Made by a program: the position numbers and the translations under genes. 64,000 bases of DNA, from positions 558,001 through 622,000 of the forward strand of contig NZ_OZ239981.1 of assembly GCF_965196975.1 (NCBI RefSeq), in the 5' to 3' direction. Under the pieces are notes generated by a model that saw only the letters and a program-made list of their open reading frames with translations, was not told the DNA's origin and made no database searches. This document shows positions 33,361 through 42,747 of the stretch, in pieces. How positions within the stretch are numbered: the stretch's first letter is position 1; each line of letters opens with the position of its first letter. Origin of the DNA: Endozoicomonas sp965196975 (lineage in GTDB: Bacteria; Pseudomonadota; Gammaproteobacteria; Pseudomonadales; Endozoicomonadaceae).

Positions 33361-34701
33361 TTGCTAACGGCTTCGGCAACTTATCGGCGTGTATGGCATT
33401 TTGCCTGGCCAGCCATTATCTCCAATATTTCGGTTCCGCTGTTGGGGCTTGTGGACGCAGCGGTTCTTGGCCATCTCTCCTCGCCTGAATATCTGGGTGG
33501 TGTTGCAGTAGCTGCAACCCTGTTCAGTATGATTTTCTGGGCTTTTGGTTTTCTGAGAATGGGAACCACCGGGCTTGTCGCCCAGGCAAAGGGCCGAAAT
33601 GACCGTTATGCCCTCAGAAAGTGGCTGTTACAGTCCGTGGTGTTTGCTGCTGTAACCGGCCTCCTGTTGATTCTCTTTTCTCCTTTGATTTTACATTTTG
33701 CTTTGCCTTTTTTTGATGCCAGTGAGAGTGTGGCAAGGCAAGCTGAAATCTATTTTCAGACCCGAATATTTTCGGCGCCAGCCGTATTGGTTAATTATGC
33801 ACTGATTGGCTGGCTGATCGGTATGCAAAAGCCGAAGGGGCCTCTACTTATCCTGGTTCTGGGTAATGCCGTCAATATTGTGTTGGACCTGTTGTTTGTT
33901 CTTGGTCTGGGGTGGGCAACTCAGGGTGCCGCGATGGCAACGGTGATTGCTGACTATCTGGCGCTGGCACTTGGACTGTTGATGGTAGGGCGGATTCTGG
34001 CGCATGATGGCAGCCAGTTCAGCCGTGAAATGGTATTTGATATTGCCGCTTTTCGTCGGCTGATCATGCTGAATCGCCACCTGTTTGTCCGTACATTATG
34101 TTTGTTATCGGTACAGGCGTTTTTTACCGCTCAGGGCGCCCGCCTGGGTGATGAGGTGCTGGCAGCTAATGCGTTGCTGCTTAATTTAATGGTACTGATT
34201 TCCAATGGCCTGGACGGCTTTGCTCATGCAGCAGAAGCGTTGACAGGTGAGTCGATTGGCAAAGGAGACCGTCGGCAGTTTCATCAGGTGGTGAGGGTGA
34301 CCGGTTGGTGTTCTCTGATCTGTGGAGGGCTGTTCTGCCTGTTTCTTGGTCTTGGCGGGAACTCTTTGCTGGGCTGGTTGACCAATATTCCAGAGGTTGC
34401 AGAGCAAGCGTCTGTTTACCTGCCATGGCTTGTGGCCATGCCTTTGATTGCAGTCTGGTGTTTCTGGCTGGATGGTGTCTTTATTGGCGCGGTCAGAACC
34501 GATATGATGCAGAACACCATGTTGATTGCCACTATTCTGGTTTTTCTGCCGGTCTGGTTTCTCTTTCGTGATCTGGGAAATCAGGGGTTATGGCTGGCTT
34601 ACACGGTGTTTATGGCCACCCGGGGGCTTGGGTTGATCTGGGTTTATCGCCATTTTAGTAAGAATGATGTCTGGTTTGCTGCCCGACATGACCTTTTATG
34701 A
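33361..34701 (+). CDS. dinF: MATE-family efflux transporter, DinF-like
   Basis: A 446-residue inner-membrane protein with about 12 helices. The N-terminus (FAWPAIISNISVPLLGLVDAAVLGHLSS) and the MGTTGLVAQAKG segment match the DinF branch of MATE transporters, which export organic cations or toxic compounds by cation antiport. The start is TTG 33361, with AGGAG about nine bases upstream. tusA follows 33 bp later on the same strand. Confidence 0.9.
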   Translation: MLTASATYRRVWHFAWPAIISNISVPLLGLVDAAVLGHLSSPEYLGGVAVAATLFSMIFWAFGFLRMGTTGLVAQAKGRNDRYALRKWLLQSVVFAAVTGLLLILFSPLILHFALPFFDASESVARQAEIYFQTRIFSAPAVLVNYALIGWLIGMQKPKGPLLILVLGNAVNIVLDLLFVLGLGWATQGAAMATVIADYLALALGLLMVGRILAHDGSQFSREMVFDIAAFRRLIMLNRHLFVRTLCLLSVQAFFTAQGARLGDEVLAANALLLNLMVLISNGLDGFAHAAEALTGESIGKGDRRQFHQVVRVTGWCSLICGGLFCLFLGLGGNSLLGWLTNIPEVAEQASVYLPWLVAMPLIAVWCFWLDGVFIGAVRTDMMQNTMLIATILVFLPVWFLFRDLGNQGLWLAYTVFMATRGLGLIWVYRHFSKNDVWFAARHDLL

Positions 34702-34734
34702 GGAGCTGGTTTTGAAAGACTGGTTTAATGTTTG

Positions 34735-35001
34735 ATGTCAGATATGTTGCTTGAAGAGAGAGTCGACACTATTGAAGTACAGCATGAGCTGGACACCTGT
34801 GGCCTGTTCTGCCCGGAGCCGGTAATGATGCTGCACAATAAAATCAGGGATATGGCGCCAGGAGAAGTGGTCCGTGTGTTGGCCACCGACCCATCCACTA
34901 AGCGTGATATTCCAAAATTCTGCAATTTTCTGGAGCACCCGCTGCTTGCCCATAATGAAGAGGACAACCAGTTTGTGTACCTGATTAGCAAGCGTGTTTA
35001 G
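34735..35001 (+). CDS. tusA: Sulfurtransferase TusA
   Basis: An 88-residue protein with DTCGLFCPEPVMML carrying the persulfide cysteine, and DPSTKRDIPKFCNFLEH as in E. coli TusA. It relays sulfur from IscS to the TusBCD/TusE system for mnm5s2U34 in tRNA. It starts at ATG 34735 (the TTG just before is in frame) and is likely co-transcribed with dinF. Confidence 0.93.
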   Translation: MSDMLLEERVDTIEVQHELDTCGLFCPEPVMMLHNKIRDMAPGEVVRVLATDPSTKRDIPKFCNFLEHPLLAHNEEDNQFVYLISKRV

Positions 35002-35095
35002 CTATTTTTCAGTAAAGATCTATAAAAGTCAGCAGTTATACTCCAGACCTGACAGTTACCTATTTTCAGAAGGCTTCAGTCAGGTCAAATTCAAG

Positions 35096-35592
35096 TTATG
35101 CATTCCTTTGCTGATGCTGTTCCGGTTGTGCGGGAATCAGCTCTCTAGAGTAGTTGGGAAGTTGAAGTATTACCCATGCCTTGGGCGGTGGTGCATTATG
35201 CTGTGTCTTAAATTGCTCGGTCATTTGTCTCGCTTCGTCTGAGTTAAGGTCTTGATGAAACTTTATATCTTCAAAGTCAACCTCATGTTCCGCTTTTACT
35301 AAGTTGTCGTTAGTAATTTTAAGATTCGCGCCTTGTGGTTTTTGATCGTTGTCTTTACTTGTCATGTGATGCAAAACCCTGCAGCCGTGCAAGAGGTTCG
35401 TCAAAATGGCTGGCGCTTTTTCTGAATGGCCAAAGGTGGCAACTGTACCCAGTTCTGTGCTGGCGAACTCCAGAAGAAAGCAGGCTTCTTGCCCGGGAAT
35501 TGACCAGCCTGGATGTTGAGTAGTCAGGTTCTTCGTTAAATTGTCTGCGCTGCTGTCATCGAGGTGGGAATTTTTCTCTATAGTTTTATATA
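35096..35592 (-). pseudogene. C-terminal half of a split effector-like gene (partner at 42748-43435)
   Basis: Minus-strand frame running from the left edge of IS66 copy A to a stop at 35096, about 165 residues. It has no start of its own at the IS edge. Joined to the fragment 42748-43435 through the shared 8-bp duplication (AAGCGGAG here, CTCCGCTT there), it reads in frame without a stop; the junction becomes NPSSA-LYKTIEKN. The reconstructed protein is 394 residues of no recognised family, rich in Asn, Gln and Asp toward this end, with a Gln/His-rich tail (QPEQHQQRN). An internal TTG at 35404 could in principle start a 102-residue product. Confidence 0.85.
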
Positions 35593-35600
35593 AAGCGGAG
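35593..35600 (+). repeat. Half of an exchanged IS66 target-site duplication
   Basis: AAGCGGAG flanks IS66 copy A on the left. Its partner is not on the right of copy A but, inverted (CTCCGCTT), at 43428-43435 beside copy B. Confidence 0.93.
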
Positions 35601-37199
35601 GTAACTATTCAGCACCCTTCATATAAATCTGGAATTTTCTGATTTTTCGACCATCATCTTATACTCAATTTTTCTAACAAATCTCCAGTATGGAACCAGA
35701 CTTCCCAGCTACTCCGTTTACCGAAGCTCTCCTTAAAGAGAATGAAGAGCTTCGGACCGAGAATGCGCTTTTACGGGAACGTTGCAGCGAACTGGAAGAA
35801 AGGGTTAATAAAAACAGTCAAAACAGTAGTAAGCCACCATCGTCAGATGGTTATCAAAAGCCCAGTAAAAAAGGGAGTGATAAAGGTGATACATCTTCCA
35901 AAGAAGCCCCCTGCTCCTCACAGGAAACACCGAACCCCAAAAGCCTTAGACCATCTTCAGGCAATAAACCAGGTGGCCAGAAAGGTCATCAAGGCTCTTG
36001 TTTGAGACGTGTCGCCTTACCCGATTATGTCAGGCATCTGAAGGTTGAAAAATGTTGCTGTTGCCAGTCTTCGCTTATCGATATTAAACCCACCAAATAC
36101 ATTGAGCGACAGGTTTTTGATCCAGGTAGACCCGGAGAATTTGAAGTTACCGCGTACTGGGCAGACGTTAAAGTATGTCCTTGTGGTAAACGGAACACCG
36201 CTGAGTTTCCCCAAGGAGTGAAAGCCGCTGCTCAATACGGAGAAGTGACTCAGGCAATGGCTGTTCATTTAAACCAGTATCACTTCATCCCATATCACCG
36301 GGTGTCTGAGTATTTCAATACTATTTATTGCATGAGTGTCAGCGCAGGCTCTGTTGCCAATTTTGTTGCCTATACCCATGAGAACCTGGCCTCTACTGAG
36401 CAGAGTATCCGCGATGCTTTACAAGAAAGTCCGGTTGCAGGAGCGGATGAAACTGGCATGCGGGTTGACGGTTCACTGTGGTGGTTACACATTATGCGAG
36501 ATGACCAATGGACGCTTTACTACCTCTCAGAAAGGCGAGGTTGTGAAGCAATGGATGCAATGGGCATCCTGCTGACTTTTGCAGGCATTCTGGTTCACGA
36601 TCATTGGAAGTCCTACTTTGCCTATGCGGCAGTGCATGTGCTTTGTAATGCCCATCATCTGAGAGAGCTTCAGGGAGTTGTCGATAGGGATGCGAATAAG
36701 CTGGCTCTGCGGCTGATGAAATTGCTTACGCTCTCCTGGCACTTCTGCAAGAAATACAAAGCAGCCGGTCTGACTCAAATGCCTGGTGCAATACAGCTTC
36801 GCATTGAGACGATATACGACCAAATCCTTCAAAGGGCTCTCACGAAGGAAACCGCTTATATGGAAAAACAACGACAGGTGCTTGGACGTAAGAAGGTCAG
36901 GAATACCAAGGCCTACAACCTGTTCAAAAGGCTTATTGAGTTTAAGGTTGAAACGTTGCGCTTCATGTCGGACTTTTCAATTCCCTTCGATAACAATGGC
37001 AGTGAACGTGATGCCAGGATGGCCAAACTTAAGCAGAAGATCTCAGGCTGCTTCAGAAGCGAAGACGGAGGTACCATGTTTACCCGAATCCGAAGCTATT
37101 TATCATCTGCTAAAAAGCAGGGGTTGAACATATTTCAGGCGCTTCTTAAAGCGGTTCGAAATTACAACAATACGCCTTTGCTGGGTGCTGAATAGTTAC
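35601..37199 (+). mobile_element. IS66-type insertion sequence, copy A (1599 bp)
   Basis: The ends GTAACTATTCAGCACCC and GGGTGCTGAATAGTTAC are 17-bp perfect inverted repeats beginning GTAA as in IS66. Only the tnpC-type transposase is present, as in the ISBst12 subgroup. The two flanks differ (AAGCGGAG left, GTTCAAAG right); copy B shows the same two sequences inverted and exchanged. Confidence 0.95.
35690..37195 (+). CDS. tnpC: IS66-family transposase (TnpC), copy A
   Basis: A 501-residue transposase. An N-terminal leucine-zipper-like coiled coil (about 10-45) is followed by a Ser/Lys-rich linker with SSKPPSSDGY, a zinc-binding block (CCCCQ, then CPCGK) and the DDE core: GADETGMRVDGSLWW, VHDHWKSYF and NNGSERDARM. 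The frame is intact, and copies A, B and C are identical in protein sequence. Confidence 0.95.
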   Translation: MEPDFPATPFTEALLKENEELRTENALLRERCSELEERVNKNSQNSSKPPSSDGYQKPSKKGSDKGDTSSKEAPCSSQETPNPKSLRPSSGNKPGGQKGHQGSCLRRVALPDYVRHLKVEKCCCCQSSLIDIKPTKYIERQVFDPGRPGEFEVTAYWADVKVCPCGKRNTAEFPQGVKAAAQYGEVTQAMAVHLNQYHFIPYHRVSEYFNTIYCMSVSAGSVANFVAYTHENLASTEQSIRDALQESPVAGADETGMRVDGSLWWLHIMRDDQWTLYYLSERRGCEAMDAMGILLTFAGILVHDHWKSYFAYAAVHVLCNAHHLRELQGVVDRDANKLALRLMKLLTLSWHFCKKYKAAGLTQMPGAIQLRIETIYDQILQRALTKETAYMEKQRQVLGRKKVRNTKAYNLFKRLIEFKVETLRFMSDFSIPFDNNGSERDARMAKLKQKISGCFRSEDGGTMFTRIRSYLSSAKKQGLNIFQALLKAVRNYNNTPLLGAE

Positions 37200-37207
37200 G
37201 TTCAAAG
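37200..37207 (+). repeat. Half of a second exchanged IS66 target-site duplication
   Basis: GTTCAAAG flanks IS66 copy A on the right. Its partner, inverted (CTTTGAAC), is at 45035-45042 to the right of copy B. Confidence 0.93.
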
Positions 37208-37250
37208 AATGACAATGCAAAAAAACACACCAATTATTTTAAGCGGACAT

Positions 37251-37276
37251 AAAAAAAGAGCCGCATAGCGACTCTT
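37251..37276 (-). terminator. Terminator downstream of sspB
   Basis: On the minus strand AGAGTCGC pairs with GCGGCTCT (one G-T pair), followed by a run of seven T. It lies just beyond the sspB stop. Confidence 0.85.
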
Positions 37277-37302
37277 TTCAAAGGGTTCAGCAAATAAAGG
37301 GG

Positions 37303-37725
37303 TTACTTAACCACTTTCAAATGAGGGCGCCCGGACTTCTTCGGTGGCTGAGGAGGCTCTTCATCCGACACTTCTGCCTGAATTTCTTCCACCTCTTCCT
37401 GTTCATCAAGAGGTTCCGCCTCAAAGACCATACCCTGCCCATTCTCCTGGGCATAGATAGCCATCAATGCCGGAACCGGTACGGTAATCGTCAAGGCGCG
37501 ACCACCAAAGCGACCGTCAAACATGATGTAATCATTACCAATATTCAGAGCACGCACCGCCGTCGGCGAGATATTCAGCACAATCTGGCCATCCTTAACG
37601 TACTCCTGGGGAACCTCAACGCCACGGCGATGGGCATCCACCAGAATATAGGGTGTGCAATCATTATTAAGAATCCATTCATACAATGCTCTGGCAATAT
37701 ACGAACGGCTACTGGTCATTGTCAT
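37303..37725 (-). CDS. sspB: ClpXP specificity-enhancing factor SspB
   Basis: A 140-residue adaptor that delivers ssrA-tagged proteins to ClpXP. The N-terminal domain (RALYEWILNNDCTPYILVDA, then NISPTAVRALNIGN) binds the tag, an acidic linker follows, and the C-terminal PKKSGRPHLKVVK is the ClpX-binding tail. It lies 38 bp after sspA in the usual order. Both genes are inside the inverted interval. Confidence 0.95.
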   Translation of the reverse strand: MTMTSSRSYIARALYEWILNNDCTPYILVDAHRRGVEVPQEYVKDGQIVLNISPTAVRALNIGNDYIMFDGRFGGRALTITVPVPALMAIYAQENGQGMVFEAEPLDEQEEVEEIQAEVSDEEPPQPPKKSGRPHLKVVK

Positions 37726-37763
37726 AACAGCCTCCGGACAAACACTTCACGCCGCCAGCCAGG

Positions 37764-38393
37764 TTACTCACGCATTTCCTTTTCGATTTCAGAAAGGCTC
37801 TCCTGGAACGACTCACGCTCAAATAAACGCTCAGCATAGTCCAGAATAGACTTACCCTGCTTAGGCAGTTCAACGCCCAGCACCGGCAGACGCCAGAGGA
37901 TGGGTGCCACACAGCAGTCCACCAGAGTAAACTCTTCGCTCATAAAGAACGGCATTTCAGCAAAAATGGGCTCAACAGCCAGCAGACTCTCACGCAGCTC
38001 TTTACGAGCACGAGCCGCAGGTGTCTCCTTGGTTCTGGGATCCAGAATAGTATCCACCAGAGCGCACCAGTCTTTCTGAATGCGGTGCATCATCAGTCGG
38101 CTCTGGGCACGGCTGACTGGATAAACTGGCAACAGCGGTGGATGAGGGAAACGTTCGTCCAGATATTCCATCATGACGTTTGGCTCATAAAGAACCAGTT
38201 CCCGGTCAACCAGCGTAGGTACGTTGTTGTAAGGGTTCAGATCGGAAAGCTCCCGAGGAAGGTTCTCCGGATTAACATTCTGAACGTCAACAGCAACGCC
38301 CTTTTCTGCCAGAACAATACGAACCCGGTGACAGTAATGGTCAGCTGGATCCGAGAAAAAAATCATGGATGACTTTTTGGCAACTACAGCCAT
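37764..38393 (-). CDS. sspA: Stringent starvation protein A
   Basis: A 209-residue glutathione-S-transferase-fold protein that binds RNA polymerase under stress. SDPADHYCHRVRIVLAEKG, PYNNVPTLVDRELVLYE and the DP-containing loop match SspA. sspB follows directly. ISKra4 copy 2 lies about 250 bp upstream, which could affect the promoter. Confidence 0.94.
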   Translation of the reverse strand: MAVVAKKSSMIFFSDPADHYCHRVRIVLAEKGVAVDVQNVNPENLPRELSDLNPYNNVPTLVDRELVLYEPNVMMEYLDERFPHPPLLPVYPVSRAQSRLMMHRIQKDWCALVDTILDPRTKETPAARARKELRESLLAVEPIFAEMPFFMSEEFTLVDCCVAPILWRLPVLGVELPKQGKSILDYAERLFERESFQESLSEIEKEMRE

Positions 38394-38646
38394 GAAGTAC
38401 CCCCGCCTTCATGCAAAGGATGAGAGAGTTCGGCAACAATCCCGGCCATGACAATAACCAGAGGATGACCACAGGCTACTGCATAACGGGTAAAACAGCC
38501 GCCCGCGAAATAACGCACTATCATAGCAAACTTTGCACCTGCCATAATAGCCCTACCAACGCAAATACTTAATACAACAATAACATACCGAAGATACAGC
38601 CCCAGCTAAACGCTTTGGAAGCTGCTTTCCGACAGTCTGATTGAAG

Positions 38647-40037
38647 GGGTGCTCTCTCAATTTGATAACTGACTCATAGGTTAGCTTCAACCTTTCCAGT
38701 CATGAACTCAGACCAAAGTTGTTCCCAGCGCCCCTTACTCTGGATCAGTGCTCTTGTTGTCAAAAGCACTTCCGCTCCTGTTGCTTTCCACCTCATTCCA
38801 GAACCACATAATCGTTGCTTTACCAGAGTCTTACAAGCCGCTTCAGTAACTCCTGAACCTATTGGCCAATGGCGTTTAAGCGCCTGATGATAATTCATTA
38901 ACTGGTGATTGTTTGTAAAATAGCTCACAGCTTTGTAGCGCTTCTCTGTCAGTGCGATTGTCTTTTTCGGGAGCTCGGCTGATTCAATTTCCTGAAGGAT
39001 TTTTTTGGCTGCTCCACGCTTGTTTTTCAAACTATGTAGCCTGTCTTCAAGCCACTGGTGTCGCTTCGCCTTACTGGTTGGAAACAGTGCTTCCGCTGCT
39101 CCAGCTAAATATTCAGATGCATGATAAAAATCGAGTATCTGCCCAGAGGTATGTTGTTTCAAATAACTCCAGTTTTCTCTAGCCCCGTCAGCTACCCCGA
39201 TGTATGTGGCATTTGGGTAGAGTCGTTTTAGATCTGCAATCTCCTCGTCGAGCTTGCTCATAAAGCTTTGTTTACCATACTCTGGCGAACTGGCTGTATA
39301 TATCGTGTGGAGCCTGTCTCCATCTGCAGAATATAGGCTCAATGTCCCACACATGGCTTCCCTCCAGCCTTCTTCACAAAGCAGCATGCAGGTTCCATCC
39401 AGACCAATGGCTATTGTTTCAACAGGCTCTTTTAGTGGAGGAAGGTGGTAGTGAGTGTCTTGCTGGTCTTCAATTAATGCACCTACTCTGTCCGATAAAT
39501 GCTTGATATAAGAATTTGAAAGCGTCCTTTGATGGTTGGTCTCAAAATCTTCTTTTACCGCAGGCGCTGGCATCTGGCTGTATTTCCAGGCGATAGACTT
39601 GGCAAATTTGGGGGTAGCTGAACCAATAATACCGGCACGAAGATCAAGTGCTGCCAGAGTACTGCCACCTCTGACACCCTGATATACGGAGCGCTCCAAA
39701 GGTATACGACCGTATAAGGTTTCATAGTGCTTAAGAACCTTTCCTTTGTAGTTCCACTTCTGCTGATTAACGACGATAGGTTCTTTATTGGGTGATTCAA
39801 ATAGCCCCAATAACTCTTTTGTTCCAAGCTGCCCGGCTTCATTGAGTGCACGCTGTAAACTATCTTCAAGATTCAGCATGTTGCCTGAATCTATAGAAAC
39901 TTCAATTTGCAAAACGATGCTTTTGGTAGAGCTGGAAATAACAGAAGCGGGCATGACAGTTAACTATTATGAGTGGTGTTCCCATAGTAGCTGTGAAAAT
40001 AGAGCACTATTGTTTCAATCATTCAGAGAGAGCACCC
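38647..40037 (-). mobile_element. ISKra4-type insertion sequence, copy 2 (1391 bp)
   Basis: It has the same ends as copy 1 and an 8-bp duplication, GATTGAAG (38639-38646 and 40038-40045). It landed between sspA and ovoA without interrupting a gene. It shares its base at 39310 and 39985 with copy 3 rather than with copy 1. Confidence 0.95.
38674..39954 (-). CDS. ISKra4-type transposase, copy 2
   Basis: A 426-residue transposase identical in protein sequence to copies 1 and 3, with GLDGT, DGARENW and the GSGVTEAACK region. The frame is intact. Confidence 0.92.
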   Translation of the reverse strand: MPASVISSSTKSIVLQIEVSIDSGNMLNLEDSLQRALNEAGQLGTKELLGLFESPNKEPIVVNQQKWNYKGKVLKHYETLYGRIPLERSVYQGVRGGSTLAALDLRAGIIGSATPKFAKSIAWKYSQMPAPAVKEDFETNHQRTLSNSYIKHLSDRVGALIEDQQDTHYHLPPLKEPVETIAIGLDGTCMLLCEEGWREAMCGTLSLYSADGDRLHTIYTASSPEYGKQSFMSKLDEEIADLKRLYPNATYIGVADGARENWSYLKQHTSGQILDFYHASEYLAGAAEALFPTSKAKRHQWLEDRLHSLKNKRGAAKKILQEIESAELPKKTIALTEKRYKAVSYFTNNHQLMNYHQALKRHWPIGSGVTEAACKTLVKQRLCGSGMRWKATGAEVLLTTRALIQSKGRWEQLWSEFMTGKVEANL

Positions 40038-40325
40038 GATTGAAGCGCTGTCAACCCCTCTCAGACACTCAAATTCACCATGACAGGTGATCACTGGTCC
40101 ATCTGCAAACATAATGAGCAACTACACTGAACGCTTATAAAATCACTAAAAGACAAGCTAGGAAAACCTTTATTGCATTTGCACCGTACACTTTCATCTG
40201 ATAGCAATAAGTAATGGATACGCTGTTTTTCTATTAAAGAAGCACCCCGCTGTTTTCATGCGGGTTCTGCTTACTGTCAACTGATTGCTCAAAGTCCCTA
40301 TACACCGATACTCAGGAGAGGAAAC

Positions 40326-42497
40326 GTGGCTGAGAATACTGCGAGTCAGATAGACTACAGTGTCACCCCAGATGCTCATCCGGAAAAAGTAACTCGAACC
40401 CTGGTTCTGAACGAGGGCAACCCCGAGGACAAACGACAGGAGTTGTTAAATTATTTCCTCCAGACATTTGATCAGTATGATCTGCTGTTTGAAACTCTGG
40501 CGTGTGAAGAAGCATGGTATGAAAAAGCGATCCCCCTACGCCACCCTCTGATCTTCTATTACGGGCATACCGCCGCGTTTTTTATCAACAAACTGATCAC
40601 CGCCAAATTGATCTCGGAACGCGTTGACCCTTACATCGAGTCCACCGTTGCCATAGGTGTGGATGAAATGTCCTGGGATGACCTGGACGACAGCAACTAC
40701 CAATGGCCAACCGTTCAGCAGGTTCGCGACTACCGCAGCAAAGTCAGAGCACTGGTTACCAACTTTGTACAGAATATGCCATTAGAGATACCCATCACCT
40801 GGGAGAGCCCAGCCTGGATCATTCTGATGGGGATTGAACATGAGCGTATCCACCTTGAAACATCTTCGGTTCTTATTCGTCAGCTCCCAATCTCATACGT
40901 CCAGCCACACAACTACTGGCAGCACTGCACCGAGACCGGGGCCGCACCAGAAAACCGTCTGATTGAAATAACCAGTCGATCGCTGCGTCTGGGCAAAGAT
41001 TATGATGATTCTCTTTACGGCTGGGACAATGAATATGGACGTTTCGAGGTTGAGGTCGCGCCATTCAAAGCCAGTGAATACCTGGTCAGCAATCAGGAAT
41101 TTAAAACCTTTATTGATGCCGGTGGTTATGACAACGAACGTTGGTGGACCGATGAAGGCTGGGCCTGGGCGACGTTCAGCAACAATGATGGTAAAGCGCG
41201 CCACCCCGAATTCTGGGTGCCCGACGGAGATAATTATCGCTATCGTACCATGCTCGAAGAAATCGACATGCCCTGGAACTGGCCCGTAGACGTTAACTGT
41301 CATGAAGCCCAGGCATTTTGTCGCTGGAAGTCAGAAGTAACCGGCAAGCAGATCCAGCTGCCCAGCGAAGCCGAGTGGTATTGCCTGAGGGAATCCATTG
41401 ATACTGACCAGCCCTGGTGGGATAAAGCACCCGGAAATATCAATCTCGAATACTGGTCTTCATCCTGCCCGGTTGACCGCTTCAGAACAGGGGAACTGTG
41501 CGACATTATTGGCAATGTCTGGCAATGGACCACGACCCCCATTGACGGTTATGAAGGATTCCGTGTTCACCCCTGCTACGATGACTTCTCAACCCCAACC
41601 TTTGATGGACGCCACAACCTCATCAAAGGGGGCTGCTGGATCTCAACGGGTAACTACGCCATTAAAGATTCACGGTATGCCTTCCGCCGCCACTTCTTCC
41701 AGCATGCCGGCTTCCGATATGTAGAGTCCAGTGCCATGACCAATACCTCCAGCAACCCTTATGAGAGTGATGCGCTTGTTGCCCAATATCTGGCATTCCA
41801 TTTTGGAGAAACCTTCTTTGACGTTCCAAACTATCCGGAAGCCTGTGCCCACATTTGTTACGAAGTCAGTGGTGACACCCCTCGAACCCGAGCACTGGAC
41901 CTTGGCTGTTCGGTTGGGCGTACGAGTTTTGAGTTAGCCCGCTGGTTCCAGCATGTGGATGGCATCGACTTCTCTGCCCGATTCATTTCTGCTGCAGCAG
42001 AACTCCAGGAGCGGGGAAAAATTCGTTACCACGTCCCTACTGAAGGTGAGCTGGGTGATTACTTTATTGCTGATACCACTGAAATAGGCCTCGGTGATAT
42101 CGATACCAACCGAATCCGTTTCACTCAAGGCGATGCCTGTAACCTGAAACCCATCTATAACGACTATGACCTTGTCTTTGCCGGCAACCTGATTGACCGC
42201 CTGAATAACCCGGCGCAGTTTCTGAGCATGATTCATGAGCGCATCCGCCCTGGAGGCATCCTTGTTATCACTTCACCCTATACCTGGCTGGAAGAATACA
42301 CCCCCAGAGAGAACTGGCTTGGTGGAGTCCGTGAAAATGGAGAAGCCGTTGACACCCATACCGGGCTGCAGAGAGCGTTGAGCAAACATTTTGAGGAGGT
42401 ACGACCACCTTTTGATATACCGTTTGTGATCAGGGAAACCGCCCGAAAGTATCAGCATACAGTTGCCCAGTGCACAGTATGGAAAAGAAACATCTGA
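40326..42497 (+). CDS. ovoA: 5-histidylcysteine sulfoxide synthase / mercaptohistidine N-methyltransferase OvoA
   Basis: A 723-residue bifunctional enzyme of ovothiol synthesis. The N-terminal DinB-like domain carries iron ligands in HPLIFYYGH and GIEHERIHLE (H172, H176). The middle formylglycine-generating-enzyme-like domain shows PSEAEWYCL and GNVWQWT. The C-terminal methyltransferase has the SAM motif ALDLGCSVGR. It joins cysteine sulfur to C5 of histidine with oxygen and then methylates N-pi. The start is GTG 40326, with AGGAGAGG upstream. A terminator follows. The gene lies in the inverted interval, and full length matches OvoA. Confidence 0.92.
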   Translation: MAENTASQIDYSVTPDAHPEKVTRTLVLNEGNPEDKRQELLNYFLQTFDQYDLLFETLACEEAWYEKAIPLRHPLIFYYGHTAAFFINKLITAKLISERVDPYIESTVAIGVDEMSWDDLDDSNYQWPTVQQVRDYRSKVRALVTNFVQNMPLEIPITWESPAWIILMGIEHERIHLETSSVLIRQLPISYVQPHNYWQHCTETGAAPENRLIEITSRSLRLGKDYDDSLYGWDNEYGRFEVEVAPFKASEYLVSNQEFKTFIDAGGYDNERWWTDEGWAWATFSNNDGKARHPEFWVPDGDNYRYRTMLEEIDMPWNWPVDVNCHEAQAFCRWKSEVTGKQIQLPSEAEWYCLRESIDTDQPWWDKAPGNINLEYWSSSCPVDRFRTGELCDIIGNVWQWTTTPIDGYEGFRVHPCYDDFSTPTFDGRHNLIKGGCWISTGNYAIKDSRYAFRRHFFQHAGFRYVESSAMTNTSSNPYESDALVAQYLAFHFGETFFDVPNYPEACAHICYEVSGDTPRTRALDLGCSVGRTSFELARWFQHVDGIDFSARFISAAAELQERGKIRYHVPTEGELGDYFIADTTEIGLGDIDTNRIRFTQGDACNLKPIYNDYDLVFAGNLIDRLNNPAQFLSMIHERIRPGGILVITSPYTWLEEYTPRENWLGGVRENGEAVDTHTGLQRALSKHFEEVRPPFDIPFVIRETARKYQHTVAQCTVWKRNI

Positions 42498-42551
42498 CAG
42501 AATTGATTTTTCTTCTGAAAAACTGCTTAGCAAAGTAACAGTTCAGACCCT

Positions 42552-42578
42552 GCCCTCTACTTGAGGGCTATTTTTTTT
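42552..42578 (+). terminator. Rho-independent terminator after ovoA
   Basis: GCCCTC (42552-42557) pairs with GAGGGC (42563-42568), followed by TATTTTTTTT. Confidence 0.92.
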
Positions 42579-42747
42579 AAAAAGCTGGAATAGAACCAAA
42601 CGGTTAAACAAATCTTATTTAAGTACCAATTAATTACATTACAGAAATACCATCCATTTCTACTTTAAATACTCAAAAGGAAAGACATCATTGTCTTTAA
42701 TGATAAATCAAATAAACCAACAAACTGTTTGATCAGGAGCCTTGAAT

